Assembly (NCBI GenBank): GCA_900554565.1
Contig: USHX01000002.1
Coordinates: 26,097-90,096 of the forward strand
DNA: 64,000 nucleotides
From: an uncultured Clostridium sp.
Lineage (GTDB): Bacteria > Bacillota > Clostridia > TANB77 > CAG-508
Direction of reading: 5' to 3'
Shown: in pieces, positions 9,224-17,904 of the stretch
How positions within the stretch are numbered: the stretch's first letter is position 1
Layout of the letters: every line of letters begins with the position of its first letter
Made by a program: the position numbers and the translations under genes
Notes under the pieces: generated by a model
What the model saw: the letters and a program-made list of their open reading frames with translations, nothing else
The model's database searches: none
Told to the model about the DNA's origin: nothing

Positions 9224-9253
9224 TTGACATAGCAAACATGCATATGGTATAAT
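9224..9253 (+). promoter_or_regulatory. Consensus sigma-A promoter of scfA
   Basis: A perfect TTGACA (9224-9229) and a perfect TATAAT (9248-9253) with an 18-bp spacer, starting 10 bp after the fmt stop. It is one of the strongest promoter matches in the window, implying high expression of the SCIFF peptide. Confidence 0.85.
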
Positions 9254-9290
9254 AGTGAAAGCAAAAAGAGCAGAAATAGGAGGAATAGTA

Positions 9291-9437
9291 ATGAAAAGAA
9301 TAGTAACAATAAAAACACGTAATTTAGAAGAAAGCCAAAATAATGGTGGATGTGGAGAATGTCAAACATCATGCCAATCAGCTTGTAAAACATCATGTGG
9401 TGTTGCAAACCAAAAATGTGAAAAAGTTAATGGTTAA
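9291..9437 (+). CDS. scfA: SCIFF ranthipeptide precursor (six cysteines in forty-five)
   Basis: This 48-residue peptide is the SCIFF precursor, a near-universal ribosomal peptide of Clostridia that is modified by the radical-SAM enzyme ScfB to carry Cys thioethers. The leader reads MKRIVTIKTRNLEE and the core holds six cysteines in the usual pattern (GCGECQ, SCQSACKTSCG, KCEK). I start it at the ATG at 9291, behind AGGAGG at 9279-9284; an upstream GTG would give a longer, non-family N-terminus. The maturase gene follows after an intrinsic terminator, so the peptide is probably made in excess over the enzyme. Its cellular role is not established; a quorum-like or metabolic role has been proposed for ranthipeptides. 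Confidence 0.95.
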   Translation: MKRIVTIKTRNLEESQNNGGCGECQTSCQSACKTSCGVANQKCEKVNG

Positions 9438-9457
9438 TTTATAATAAGAAACAAAAG

Positions 9458-9504
9458 AATTGCCGAAACCAGCTAGTTAATAGTTGGCCGGCAATTTGTT
9501 TGTT
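9458..9504 (+). terminator. Terminator/attenuator between scfA and scfB
   Basis: Stem AATTGCCG (9458-9465) with CGGCAATT (9489-9496), extended inside by CCAGCT/AGTTGG with G-U pairing, then TTTGTTTGTT. It would end most scfA transcripts while allowing some read-through into scfB. Confidence 0.75.
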
Positions 9505-9582
9505 ACAGCTAATATCTATATTGCACTTTTGTGGTGTAGCTTGGCATGGTAGTATATAAGTAAAAAAGAAGGAGAATATGAA

Positions 9583-10965
9583 ATGATACATCAATACAAA
9601 TTAAATGGATTTAATATAGTGCTAGATACATATAGTGGAGCAGTGCACTGCGTAGATGACTTAAGTTATGACATAATAGCATTATATGAAAATACTAATA
9701 AAGAAGAAATAATAGAAAAAATGCTTGAAAAATATAAAGACATAACAAAAAAAGATATAGAAGAGACAATAGAAGAAATAGAAAAAATAAAACAAGATGG
9801 AAAGTTATTCTCAAAAGACATATATGAAGGAAAAAATCTAGATTTAAAGAAAAGAGATTCTGTAGTAAAAGCACTATGTCTGCATGTTGCTCATACATGT
9901 AACTTGAATTGTGAATATTGTTTTGCAGGCCAAGGAAAATATCATGGAAAAGATGCAATAATGAGCTTTGAAGTTGGAAAACAAGCTTTAGACTTTTTAG
10001 TGAAAAATTCAGGGACAAGAAAGAACCTAGAAGTAGATTTCTTTGGTGGAGAACCACTAGTTAATTTTGATGTTGTAAAACAATTAGTAAAATATGCAAG
10101 AAGTATAGAAAAAGAGACAGGTAAACATTTTAGATTTACATTAACAACAAATGGAATGTTACTAGATGATGATGTAATAGACTTTTTAAATAAAGAAATG
10201 AATAATGTTGTATTAAGTTTAGATGGAAGAAAAGAGATAAATGATGCCAAAAGAAAGAAAATAAATGGTGAAGGAAGTTATGACATAATAGTTCCAAAAT
10301 TCCAAAACTTTGTGGAAAAAAGAGGAAATAAAGAGTATTACATGAGAGGTACATTTACTCGCAATAATTTAGATTTTACAAAAGATATATTCCATATGGC
10401 AGATTTAGGATTTAAAGAATTATCAATGGAACCAGTAGTATCAAGTCCAGATACAGATTATGCATTAAAAGAAGAAGACTTAGATACAATATTTGAACAA
10501 TATGAGATACTAGCAAAAGAAATGATAAAAAGAAGGAAACAAGGAAATCCATTCACATTTTATCATTATATGATAGATTTATCAGGCGGACCATGTATTT
10601 ATAAGAGAATTACAGGTTGTGGTTCAGGAACAGAATATTTAGCAGTAACACCAACAGGAGATTTTTACCCATGCCATCAATTTGTTGGAGATGAAAAATT
10701 CTTAATGGGAAATGTAAGAGATGGAGTTACAAATACAGAATTAAGAGATGAATTTAAATTATGTAATGCATATTCAAGAAAAGAATGCAAAGATTGTTGG
10801 GCAAAATTATATTGCAGTGGTGGTTGTAGTGCAAATGCATATCATGCAACAGGTTCAATAAATAATGTATATGAATATGGCTGCAAATTATTTAAAAAGA
10901 GAATAGAATGTGCAATAATGGTAAAAATTGCAGAAGCAATGGAAGAATCAGAAGAAGTGGAATAA
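9583..10965 (+). CDS. scfB: SCIFF maturase, radical SAM/SPASM thioether synthase
   Basis: ScfB installs Cys-derived thioether bonds in the SCIFF peptide. The N-terminal region (about residues 1-90) is the peptide-recognition (RRE-like) domain. The radical-SAM cluster motif CNLNCEYCF lies at about residues 106-114, preceded by HVAHT, and FFGGEPL follows. The C-terminal SPASM/auxiliary cluster region carries many cysteines (CGSGTEYLAV, YPCHQF, CKDCWAKLYCSGGC). The 460-residue length matches the family. It has its own AAGGAG site. The decarboxylase gene starts 2 bp after its stop, so the two are coupled. Confidence 0.95.
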   Translation: MIHQYKLNGFNIVLDTYSGAVHCVDDLSYDIIALYENTNKEEIIEKMLEKYKDITKKDIEETIEEIEKIKQDGKLFSKDIYEGKNLDLKKRDSVVKALCLHVAHTCNLNCEYCFAGQGKYHGKDAIMSFEVGKQALDFLVKNSGTRKNLEVDFFGGEPLVNFDVVKQLVKYARSIEKETGKHFRFTLTTNGMLLDDDVIDFLNKEMNNVVLSLDGRKEINDAKRKKINGEGSYDIIVPKFQNFVEKRGNKEYYMRGTFTRNNLDFTKDIFHMADLGFKELSMEPVVSSPDTDYALKEEDLDTIFEQYEILAKEMIKRRKQGNPFTFYHYMIDLSGGPCIYKRITGCGSGTEYLAVTPTGDFYPCHQFVGDEKFLMGNVRDGVTNTELRDEFKLCNAYSRKECKDCWAKLYCSGGCSANAYHATGSINNVYEYGCKLFKKRIECAIMVKIAEAMEESEEVE

Positions 10966-10967
10966 AA

Positions 10968-12368
10968 ATGGAAAATTTGTATCAAAAATTAGAAGAATAT
11001 AGTAAAAAAGATATTGTGCCATTACATATGCCCGGACATAAAAGAAATACTGAAATGTTAGGTACACAATTACCATATAACATAGATATAACAGAAATAG
11101 ATGGATTTGATGATTTACATCATGCGGAGGGAATAATAAAAAATATACAAGAAAAGGCTCAAAGCATATATAATACTAGAAAAAGTTTTATATTAATTAA
11201 TGGTACAACATGTGGAATTTTAGCTGGAATAAGAAGCTTTGTTAAGAAAAATGACAAGATACTAGTGGCAAGAAATTGCCATAAATCAGTGTATCATGCA
11301 ATAGAACTTAATGAGTTAAAACCAATATATATTATGCCAAAAACAAATGAAGATGGTATAAATCTAGAAATTACACCAAAAGAAGTAGAAGAAAAAATAA
11401 AGGAAAATCCAGATATAGAATTAGTAGTGTTAACAAGTCCAACATATGAAGGAATAATAAGTGATATTAAAGAAATCGTAGAAATATGTCATAAAAATAA
11501 AATTCCAGTGTTAGTAGATGAAGCACATGGTGCACATTTAAAATTTATGAATAAAACTAAAGAACTTTCAGCAGTAGATGCTGGTGCAGACATTGTGGTT
11601 CAAAGTATACACAAAACTTTGCCAGCACTTACTCAAACATCTTTGTTACACATAAATGGTGATATGGTAAATGAAGAAAAATTAAAACATGAATTATCAA
11701 TATTTGAAACAAGTAGTCCATCATATATATTAATGGCATCAATAGAAAACTGCTTAGATTTCCTACAATATAATGAGAATATGTTTGAAAAATATGAAGA
11801 AAATTTAGAATACTTTTATGACAGAACAAAAGGATTGAAAAAGCTAGAAATTCTAAGAAACAAATTAACTGACAAATATTTTGATGATGGAAAAATTGTT
11901 ATAATAATGACTAAAACAAATATAACAGGAAAAGAATTATCTGAAATTTTAAGAGAAAAATACAAAATAGAATTAGAAATGTCATCTGTAAATTATGCAA
12001 TTGCAATGACATCTGTATGTGACAGCAAAGAAAATTTAAAAAGGTTAATAGATGCATTAATAGACATTGATACAAAATTAGAAATTCAAAAAAAGCCTAA
12101 ATATGAATTTGAAAACATACTACCTGAAATTTCAAAATCTATATATAAAGCTGAAAAAGAACATGAATTTTTTAAAGTGGATTACAGAAAAGCAGAAGGA
12201 AAAATATCTAAGGAATATATGTGGGTATATCCACCAGGAATACCGATTATTACACCTGGAGAGATTATTTCTAATGAGATAATTAATTTGATGAAACAAA
12301 TCAGCGAAGCGGGATTAGAAATAAGAACAGATAATGGTACATTTCCGGAAGTTTTGATATTGAAATAA
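10968..12368 (+). CDS. Orn/Lys/Arg decarboxylase family PLP enzyme (SpeA-like)
   Basis: This is a fold-type I PLP decarboxylase of the basic amino-acid family; short Firmicutes forms like this (467 residues) are often arginine decarboxylases for agmatine and polyamine synthesis, but lysine or ornithine cannot be excluded. Visible motifs are MPGHKR near residue 21, the cofactor region LVDEAHGAH, and the PLP lysine in VQSIHKTLPALTQT at about residue 216, plus the C-terminal YPPGIPIITPGE segment. I start it at the ATG at 10968, 2 bp after the scfB stop. The SCIFF operon is commonly followed by other genes, so the pairing may be only local. Confidence 0.85.
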   Translation: MENLYQKLEEYSKKDIVPLHMPGHKRNTEMLGTQLPYNIDITEIDGFDDLHHAEGIIKNIQEKAQSIYNTRKSFILINGTTCGILAGIRSFVKKNDKILVARNCHKSVYHAIELNELKPIYIMPKTNEDGINLEITPKEVEEKIKENPDIELVVLTSPTYEGIISDIKEIVEICHKNKIPVLVDEAHGAHLKFMNKTKELSAVDAGADIVVQSIHKTLPALTQTSLLHINGDMVNEEKLKHELSIFETSSPSYILMASIENCLDFLQYNENMFEKYEENLEYFYDRTKGLKKLEILRNKLTDKYFDDGKIVIIMTKTNITGKELSEILREKYKIELEMSSVNYAIAMTSVCDSKENLKRLIDALIDIDTKLEIQKKPKYEFENILPEISKSIYKAEKEHEFFKVDYRKAEGKISKEYMWVYPPGIPIITPGEIISNEIINLMKQISEAGLEIRTDNGTFPEVLILK

Positions 12369-12472
12369 ATTGAAAAATATAGTATAATAAATTTGTGTAA
12401 ATTTAGGAAAACTCCATTTTACATTTTTAGAAAAGACAGTTTTATAAAATAACTATTTTAGGAGGAGCAAAA

Positions 12473-12886
12473 ATGAACTTTATAGAAAGATCTGGTTGGA
12501 AAGTTTTAAAGATAGTCTTATTTGGGTTAATAATATACGGCATTATCAATTTTAAATTCATTTTATCTTTGAAAATGATTGGAATATGGCTATTAGTTCG
12601 ACCAATTCCTTTTATGTCTAATCTATTGTCAGGAAATAATGGCTGGTTAGATAGTGAAGTAGCAAAATTAGAATATAACATTGATTTGCTAAATACAATG
12701 GAAAAAGATAAAAGAATGACTCAAAATCTTACTCAAGACCAAAGAGAAAACTTTGAGAAACTTTTTAAGGCAATGATAGAAAATGCTGATATAATAATAA
12801 AATCAGATAAGTATAATGACAAGCTAAAAGGAAAAGCTAGAAAAATGAAAGAAAAAGTAATTGAAAAGCAAAAAAGCCTAAAGTAG
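12473..12886 (+). CDS. Membrane-anchored protein of unknown function
   Basis: I do not recognise this 137-residue protein. It has two hydrophobic segments near the N-terminus (about residues 11-26, KIVLFGLIIYGIINF, and 31-50, including GIWLLVRPIPF) and then a charged, lysine-rich helical C-terminal half ending KEKVIEKQKSLK. AGGAGG lies 7 nt before the ATG at 12473. The stop codon is inside the right arm of an intrinsic terminator. It precedes the inverted-repeat stretch and the FGE-like surface-protein gene but probably is not co-transcribed with it. Confidence 0.65.
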   Translation: MNFIERSGWKVLKIVLFGLIIYGIINFKFILSLKMIGIWLLVRPIPFMSNLLSGNNGWLDSEVAKLEYNIDLLNTMEKDKRMTQNLTQDQRENFEKLFKAMIENADIIIKSDKYNDKLKGKARKMKEKVIEKQKSLK

Positions 12887-12900
12887 GGCTTTTTTATTTT
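12870..12900 (+). terminator. Intrinsic terminator overlapping a gene end
   Basis: Stem AAAAAGCCTA (12871-12880) with TAGGGCTTTTT (12884-12894), 3-nt loop, and trailing T-run; the TAG stop of the preceding gene is part of the right arm. Confidence 0.8.
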
Positions 12901-12943
12901 TAGAAAATATAATATCAATATTGATTTTGTATAAAAAATTCCT

Positions 12944-13136
12944 AAAGTATCTAACTTTAAGAATTAAAATATAAAAATATTATAGCAATAAGTAATACAA
13001 AAAGCAAGAGAAAAAATAGCAAAAACTCAAAGTGAATTTTTGCTATTTTTGCATAGTTTATAAAAGGAGTAAGGTCAACAAAACGCTGAGGATAAAAGGA
13101 TTTAGAAAACTAATATTTCCTTAAGTTAGATACTTG
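12944..13136. repeat. 193-bp segment bounded by near-perfect inverted repeats, with an internal hairpin
   Basis: AAGTATCTAACTTTAAG near 12945-12961 is mirrored by CTTAAGTTAGATACTT at 13120-13135 (one base missing). Inside is a second hairpin (AAAAATAGCAAAAA / TTTTTGCTATTTTT, about 13013-13050) that resembles a bidirectional terminator. No ORF is present. It could be a MITE-like element or a structured leader of the downstream surface-protein gene. Confidence 0.4.
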
Positions 13137-13169
13137 AAGAAAATTAGAGAAAAGGAGAAAAAGAGAGTC

Positions 13170-14459
13170 ATGAAAACAAAAGAAACAAAGAAAAACAAAG
13201 GAATTACACTGATTGCATTAGTAATCACGATAATAGTAATTTTAATTTTGGCAAGTGTATCAATAGCAATGCTAACAGGCAACAATGGAATTTTAACACA
13301 AACAGGAGTAGCAAAAGAAACGACAGAAAATAAATCAGCAGAAGAAAAAGTGCAATTAGCAATAGTAGGAGCAATGGCGAATAATAAATTGGGATTAACT
13401 GTAGGTGAATTAGAAAAAGAATTAAAGAATTATGGCGGAACGTTAGATGGGAAAGAATTTCCTGTAACTGCAATAGTTGATGGAAAAAGTTTTGAAGTAG
13501 ACAGTGAAGGAAATGTGAAACTGCTAAATGGAAATGAAGAGAAGAAAGTAGAACCCGGACAATATGTAAGTGAAACAAAGAAAAATAATTATAAAGATTC
13601 AGAAAATAACACAGCAACAGTACCAGCAGGATTTACAGTATCAGAAATAGAGGGAGAAAAAAATATCTCAACAGGATTAGTAATATATGATATTCCGAAA
13701 GAGAAAATAGAGAATGTAGATTGGACAACAAAAAATGAAGACGGAGCATATAATGTCCAAACTTTGTATAATCAATTTGTATGGATACCAGTAACAAGTG
13801 AAGAAAAATATCAAAGAGATTGTAGTTATCCAGGTAATTTTGATAGTAGTGATGAAAATACATTTACAGATACAGGATATTTGCCATCAAATATACAACC
13901 GACAACAGATGATGCAACAAATAATGAGACAGCAGAAAGAACGGCGGTATTAAAATATAATGGATTTTATATAGCGAGATATGAAGCAGGAAATGAGAAC
14001 TCAAATGTGGTTAGCAAGCAAAATGCAACAGTATATACAAATGAAACTCAACGAAGTTTTAAAATTATAGGAAAAACAATGTATGGAGACAGTAGTACTT
14101 ATGTAAAAAGTGCAATATGTTCGGGAATACAATGGGATATGGTAATGAAATTTGTAGATGGAAAAATAGATGGGAATGGAAATACCTATGATGTAAGAAC
14201 ATATAATGAAGCTAGACACAAAGGAGATAATGTAGGAGTAGAAAAAACAGGAAACAATATATCAGATAAAGTGCAAAATATATATGACCTTGAAGGCAAT
14301 TGTTTGGAATATGTAGCAGAAATAAATATTCTTTATGGTCCGTATGTCTATCGTGGAGGTTACGTCTACGATAGTTATACCAGAGCTAGCGGTCGCTATG
14401 GTCACGGGGGCTATGCTTACCGCGGCGGAACTTTCCGACCAGTACTTTATATTAAGTAG
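13170..14459 (+). CDS. Prepilin-like surface protein with FGE/C-type-lectin-like domain (paralogue A, candidate DGR target)
   Basis: The N-terminus is type IV prepilin-like: KKNKG then ITLIALVITIIVILILASVSIAML, a cleavable glycine followed by a hydrophobic helix; the usual Glu5 is Ala. The C-terminal domain resembles the formylglycine-generating-enzyme (SUMF1) fold used by DGR variable proteins: FVWIPV, YNGFYIARYEAGNE, CSGIQWD, NIYDLEGNCLEY and a closing GGTFRPVLYIK. The last 125 bp are about 49% GC against a much lower background, and nearly every variable codon ends in C or T, as expected when AAY template codons are mutated at adenines. I start it at ATG 13170 (AAAGGAG upstream). Four relatives lie at 49-54.8 kb. 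Confidence 0.8.
   Translation: MKTKETKKNKGITLIALVITIIVILILASVSIAMLTGNNGILTQTGVAKETTENKSAEEKVQLAIVGAMANNKLGLTVGELEKELKNYGGTLDGKEFPVTAIVDGKSFEVDSEGNVKLLNGNEEKKVEPGQYVSETKKNNYKDSENNTATVPAGFTVSEIEGEKNISTGLVIYDIPKEKIENVDWTTKNEDGAYNVQTLYNQFVWIPVTSEEKYQRDCSYPGNFDSSDENTFTDTGYLPSNIQPTTDDATNNETAERTAVLKYNGFYIARYEAGNENSNVVSKQNATVYTNETQRSFKIIGKTMYGDSSTYVKSAICSGIQWDMVMKFVDGKIDGNGNTYDVRTYNEARHKGDNVGVEKTGNNISDKVQNIYDLEGNCLEYVAEINILYGPYVYRGGYVYDSYTRASGRYGHGGYAYRGGTFRPVLYIK
14335..14459 (+). other. Candidate DGR variable region (VR)
   Basis: GC rises to about 49% (61 of 124 bases counted). Codons around the lectin loop are TAT, GGT, GTC, TAC, GAT, CAC, GGC, GCT: NNY codons interspersed with constant AGAGCTAGC and GGCGGAACTTTCCGACC blocks. 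This is the pattern left by adenine-specific mutagenesis of AAY codons. No template repeat or reverse transcriptase lies in the window. Confidence 0.55.
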
Positions 14460-14503
14460 AACTAAAATGATAGCGTATTGTATAGTGTTTAAATTAACTA
14501 AGG

Positions 14504-14540
14504 CAGTATCAAGTTTTATTTTGATACTGTTATTTTTATA
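14504..14540 (+). terminator. Stem-loop after the candidate VR (terminator or DGR target hairpin)
   Basis: CAGTATCAA (14504-14512) pairs perfectly with TTGATACTG (14521-14529), 8-nt loop, followed by TTATTTTTAT. It can be a terminator; DGR targets also often carry a hairpin just after the VR. Confidence 0.6.
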
Positions 14541-14693
14541 TAAAAAAGTAAAATTCTTGCACAGGAAGGTTATGGAAAATTAATTAAAATTTAATTAAAA
14601 CAGTTGTAAAAATGGTAAAAAATTGATATACTTAACTAGCAAAAAGTAAGTATATCTTTTTTAATGGAAAAAATAAACAAGGAGGAAAATAAC

Positions 14694-15149
14694 ATGGAAG
14701 AACAAAACAAAGAAAACGAAGAAATCGTAGAATTAGACAATGAAATAAAAACAGAAAATGACACAATAAAAATATCAGATGATGTAGTAGCAGTAATAGC
14801 AGGAGTAGCAGTATCAGAAGTACCAGGAGTAGCTGGAATGGCAGGAGGATTTGCAGGCGGAATATCAGAAGTATTTAGTGGAAAGAAAAACCTAGCAAAA
14901 GGAATAAAAGTAGAAATAGATGAAAAAGATGTAAAAATAGATGTAAACATAATAGTAGAATATGGTTCAAGAATACCAGATGTAGCATTTGAAATACAAA
15001 CAAGAGTAAAAAAAGCAGTAGAAAGCATGACAGGGTTAAATGTAGAAGAAGTAAACGTACATGTACAAGGTGTTAACACAGATGTATCAAGCAAAGAAGA
15101 AACAGAACAAAATGAAGAAAACAATAACAACGAAGAACAAGAACAATAA
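14694..15149 (+). CDS. Asp23/Gls24 family envelope stress protein
   Basis: Asp23 (DUF322) proteins are abundant membrane-associated proteins of Gram-positive bacteria linked to cell-envelope stress. The core contains ISDDVVAVIAGVAVSEVPGV (about residues 25-44), a glycine-rich stretch (GMAGGFAGG) and the strand-helix repeats VEIDEKDVKIDVNI, GSRIPDVAFEIQ and VEEVNVHVQGV. Both termini are acidic and Glu/Asn-rich. I start it at ATG 14694 because AAGGAGG is at 14679-14685; an ATG 30 bp earlier has no site. It is followed by amaP, its known membrane anchor, and a DUF2273 gene. Confidence 0.9.
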   Translation: MEEQNKENEEIVELDNEIKTENDTIKISDDVVAVIAGVAVSEVPGVAGMAGGFAGGISEVFSGKKNLAKGIKVEIDEKDVKIDVNIIVEYGSRIPDVAFEIQTRVKKAVESMTGLNVEEVNVHVQGVNTDVSSKEETEQNEENNNNEEQEQ

Positions 15150-15215
15150 AAATTAAATCATCAAAAAGAAAAATTACGAACAAAAAACGTAGAAAGAAAA
15201 AGGAGAAAAAAGAAA

Positions 15216-15764
15216 ATGAAAATTTTAGAAAAAATCACATTAATTATATACTCTAATATCATGTTAATATTATCAATAGTATTATGCTTATTAATATTTG
15301 GATGGCTAGATATGGCACTAGTAGGAGACTTTTGTTATAAAATGATAGTAGGAGATACTTCAAGTAAAGTACTATTAGGATTAGGTGTGGCATTTATACT
15401 ATTATCAATAAAATGCATATTCTTTGATTCAACATCAAAAGAACAAATAAAAGAAAGACAAGGAGTTTTACTAGAAAACGAAAGTGGAAAACTTATGATA
15501 TCAAAAGAAACAATAGAAAACCTAGTAAACTCAGTAGCTCTAAATTTCCAAAGTGCTGAACAAGTATCAACAAGAGTAGAATTAGATAGTGAAAACAATG
15601 TAAAAGTATTTGTAAACTTAACAGTAACAGAAGATGCTGTAATAAAAGATTTATCAGCAAATTTACAAACAAGAATAAAAGAAAAAGTAAAAACAGCAAC
15701 AGACCTAGAAGTAAAAGAAGTTAATATAACTGTAAAAAAAGTTGCACCAAAAGAGGATGAATAA
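15216..15764 (+). CDS. amaP: Alkaline shock response membrane anchor protein AmaP
   Basis: AmaP tethers Asp23 to the membrane. Two hydrophobic segments lie at about residues 8-28 and 48-66 (the latter KVLLGLGVAFILLSIKCIFF), followed by a cytosolic domain with Asp23-like topology (MISKETIENLVNSVA ... KEVNITVKKV). The 182-residue length is typical. It follows the Asp23 gene by 66 bp with AAAAAGGAG, and precedes the small DUF2273 membrane protein. This three-gene cluster upstream of nusB is a common Clostridial arrangement. Confidence 0.88.
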   Translation: MKILEKITLIIYSNIMLILSIVLCLLIFGWLDMALVGDFCYKMIVGDTSSKVLLGLGVAFILLSIKCIFFDSTSKEQIKERQGVLLENESGKLMISKETIENLVNSVALNFQSAEQVSTRVELDSENNVKVFVNLTVTEDAVIKDLSANLQTRIKEKVKTATDLEVKEVNITVKKVAPKEDE

Positions 15765-15794
15765 AAAAATAAGTAAGAAAGGAAAAGAAAGATA

Positions 15795-15998
15795 ATGGAA
15801 GGATTAAAACAATTCTGGAGCCAATATAAAGGCGCAATAATAGGAGTTATTATAGCTATTTTAATATTAGTAACAAGACTACATGATTTAATACTAGCAA
15901 TAGTAGTATTATTTTTAGGAGCATTTATAGGAAATTATGTTCAACAAAATAAAGATGATGTAAAAACAAAACTAAAAAATTTTATAGATAAAATGTAA
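15795..15998 (+). CDS. Small membrane protein of DUF2273 type
   Basis: This 67-residue protein has two closely spaced membrane helices (about residues 14-30, AIIGVIIAILILVTRL, and 32-50, LILAIVVLFLGAFIGNY) and a basic tail (KTKLKNFIDKM). DUF2273 proteins of this kind occur with Asp23 and AmaP in Firmicutes; their function is not known. GAAAGG lies before the ATG. The gap to nusB is 18 bp. Confidence 0.8.
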   Translation: MEGLKQFWSQYKGAIIGVIIAILILVTRLHDLILAIVVLFLGAFIGNYVQQNKDDVKTKLKNFIDKM

Positions 15999-16016
15999 TA
16001 GTGGGAAGGAAAAAAG

Positions 16017-16418
16017 ATGAACCGTACAGAAATAAGAGAACAAGCATTTAAACTAATATATAGTTTAGAAATTCAAAAAAAAGAAGACTTAGAAGAAGCA
16101 ATAGAACTATATATAGAAAGTAATGAAATAACAGAAAAAAATGCGATAGAATATATAAAAGATGCAGTATTTGGTATTGAAAAAAACAAAGAAGAAATAG
16201 TATCAAGTATTGAAAAAAATCTAAAAAAAGATTGGAAAATTGATAGAATATCAAAAATAGATTTATCAATTTTAAAACTTGCAATATATGAAATTAAACA
16301 TACAGAAGTGCCATATAAGGTAGTAATAAATGAAGCAGTAGAACTAGCTAAAAAATATGGAGAAGACAATTCTAGAAACTTTGTAAACGGAGTGTTAGCA
16401 AGTATAGTAAACCAATAG
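16017..16418 (+). CDS. nusB: Transcription antitermination factor NusB
   Basis: NusB binds boxA RNA with NusE (S10) to prevent premature termination of rRNA operons. The protein begins [18 protein letters not shown], which matches the NusB N-terminus, and has the conserved C-terminal [15 protein letters not shown] and FVNGVLASI motifs. The length of 133 residues is normal. It forms an operon with xseA (9-bp gap) and xseB, a widespread Clostridial order. Confidence 0.95.
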   Translation: MNRTEIREQAFKLIYSLEIQKKEDLEEAIELYIESNEITEKNAIEYIKDAVFGIEKNKEEIVSSIEKNLKKDWKIDRISKIDLSILKLAIYEIKHTEVPYKVVINEAVELAKKYGEDNSRNFVNGVLASIVNQ

Positions 16419-16427
16419 AAAAGGAAA

Positions 16428-17630
16428 ATGAAAATGAAATATGCAGATTTAGCAATAACAGTTTCAGATTTAAATAAATATATAAAAAATAAAATAGCTG
16501 ATGATGAATATTTAAACAATGTTCTAATAAAAGGTGAAATATCAAATTTCAAGAACCATTATACAGGACATATGTATTTTACATTAAAAGATAAAGATTC
16601 TTTAATAAAATGCATATGTTTCAAATCATATGCGCAAAAATTAACTTTCATGCCTAAAGATGGTATGAAAGTTATGGTTTTGGGCACTGTTTCTGTATTT
16701 GAAAGAGATGGAATTTATCAAATATATGTAAAAGCAATGGAAGAAGATGGTTTAGGAGACTTATATACAAAATATCAAGAATTAAAAGAAAAACTAGAAA
16801 AACAAGGACTATTTTCAGAAGAGCACAAAATGAAAATTCCAATAATGCCAAAAGTAATAGGTGTACTAACTTCAAAAACTGGGTCAGTAATAAAAGATAT
16901 AATAAATGTTTCAAAAAGAAGAAATCCAAATGTATATATAAGATTATTGCCTGTACCTGTTCAAGGAGAAGGAGCTGCGGAAAAAATAGCAGCAGGAATA
17001 GAATATATGAATAGAAATAAGTTGGCAGATGTATTAATTTTGGCACGTGGTGGAGGGTCTTTAGAAGATTTATGGCCATTTAATGAAGAAATAGTTGCTA
17101 ATAGTATATACAACTCAGAAATACCAATAATTTCAGCAGTAGGACATGAAACAGACTTTACAATAGCAGATTTTGTTGCAGACTTAAGAGCACCAACACC
17201 ATCTGCAGCAGCTGAATTAGCTGTATCTGACATATATGAAGTTCAAAGAAAAATAGACACATATCAAGATAGACTTCGCAATAGTTTAATAAAAAAAGTA
17301 GAGCTAATGAAAATGAGATATGAAAAAGTAATGGCAAGTGCAGTATTCAAAGAACCACTAAGAAAAGTAAATGACAATTATCAAAAAATAGATACAATAA
17401 TAAAGAATTTAGATACACTAATAAAAACAAAACAAGAAAAAGAAAAAACAAAATATATAGAATTAGTTTCTAAATTAGATGCACTAAGCCCACTGAAAAC
17501 CTTGTATAGAGGATATTCTATAACTGAAAAAGATGGAAAAGTAGTAAAAAGTGTAAAAGAATTAAAAAAAGGCGATAAAGTCTTAGTAAAACTATCTGAT
17601 GGAGAAAAAAGAGCAACAATAGAAGAATAA
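16428..17630 (+). CDS. xseA: Exodeoxyribonuclease VII large subunit
   Basis: XseA with XseB degrades single-stranded DNA from both ends into short oligonucleotides. The N-terminal OB-fold (about residues 5-100) includes VLIKGEISNFKNH and GHMYFTLKD; the catalytic domain has VIGVLTSKTGSVIKDI, the LILARGGGSLEDLW motif and the VGHETDFTIADFVADLRAPTPSAAAE motif (split here for length). A coiled-coil region follows and the C-terminus ends with the YSITEKDGKVV fold. The 400-residue length is normal. Confidence 0.96.
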   Translation: MKMKYADLAITVSDLNKYIKNKIADDEYLNNVLIKGEISNFKNHYTGHMYFTLKDKDSLIKCICFKSYAQKLTFMPKDGMKVMVLGTVSVFERDGIYQIYVKAMEEDGLGDLYTKYQELKEKLEKQGLFSEEHKMKIPIMPKVIGVLTSKTGSVIKDIINVSKRRNPNVYIRLLPVPVQGEGAAEKIAAGIEYMNRNKLADVLILARGGGSLEDLWPFNEEIVANSIYNSEIPIISAVGHETDFTIADFVADLRAPTPSAAAELAVSDIYEVQRKIDTYQDRLRNSLIKKVELMKMRYEKVMASAVFKEPLRKVNDNYQKIDTIIKNLDTLIKTKQEKEKTKYIELVSKLDALSPLKTLYRGYSITEKDGKVVKSVKELKKGDKVLVKLSDGEKRATIEE

Positions 17631-17668
17631 GAAATGTTTGGTGATATTGAGAAGGGGGAAAATATAAA

Positions 17669-17890
17669 ATGAAGAAAAGCTTTGAAGAACAAATGGAAAA
17701 CTTAGAGAAAATAGTAGCAGAATTAGAAAATGGAAACTTAAATTTAGATGAATCTGTAAATAAATTTGAAGAAGGAATCAAAATTTCAAAAGAATGTAAT
17801 AAAATATTAGAAGAAGCAGAAAAGAAAATAACAATATTAGTAAATGAAAATGGAGAAATGAAAGAAGAAAACTTTGAAACAGAAGAATAA
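17669..17890 (+). CDS. xseB: Exodeoxyribonuclease VII small subunit
   Basis: XseB is the small helical partner of XseA; several copies wrap the coiled-coil arm of the large subunit. The sequence SFEEQMENLEKIVAELENGNL and the SVNKFEEGIKISKECNKIL segment are typical. It has 73 residues and follows xseA by 38 bp with GGGGG-type ribosome site (AAGGGGG). The DUF212 gene follows 14 bp after. Confidence 0.95.
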   Translation: MKKSFEEQMENLEKIVAELENGNLNLDESVNKFEEGIKISKECNKILEEAEKKITILVNENGEMKEENFETEE

Positions 17891-17904
17891 GAAGGAGGAT
17901 AAAA

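Noticed and set aside
13050..13110. A c-di-GMP or other known riboswitch upstream of the surface gene
   Set aside because: I could not match the conserved core of any riboswitch class; only hairpins are evident.
14335..14583. An 82-codon plus-strand frame across the candidate VR
   Set aside because: It is an out-of-frame shadow of the surface gene with no ribosome site or recognisable protein.
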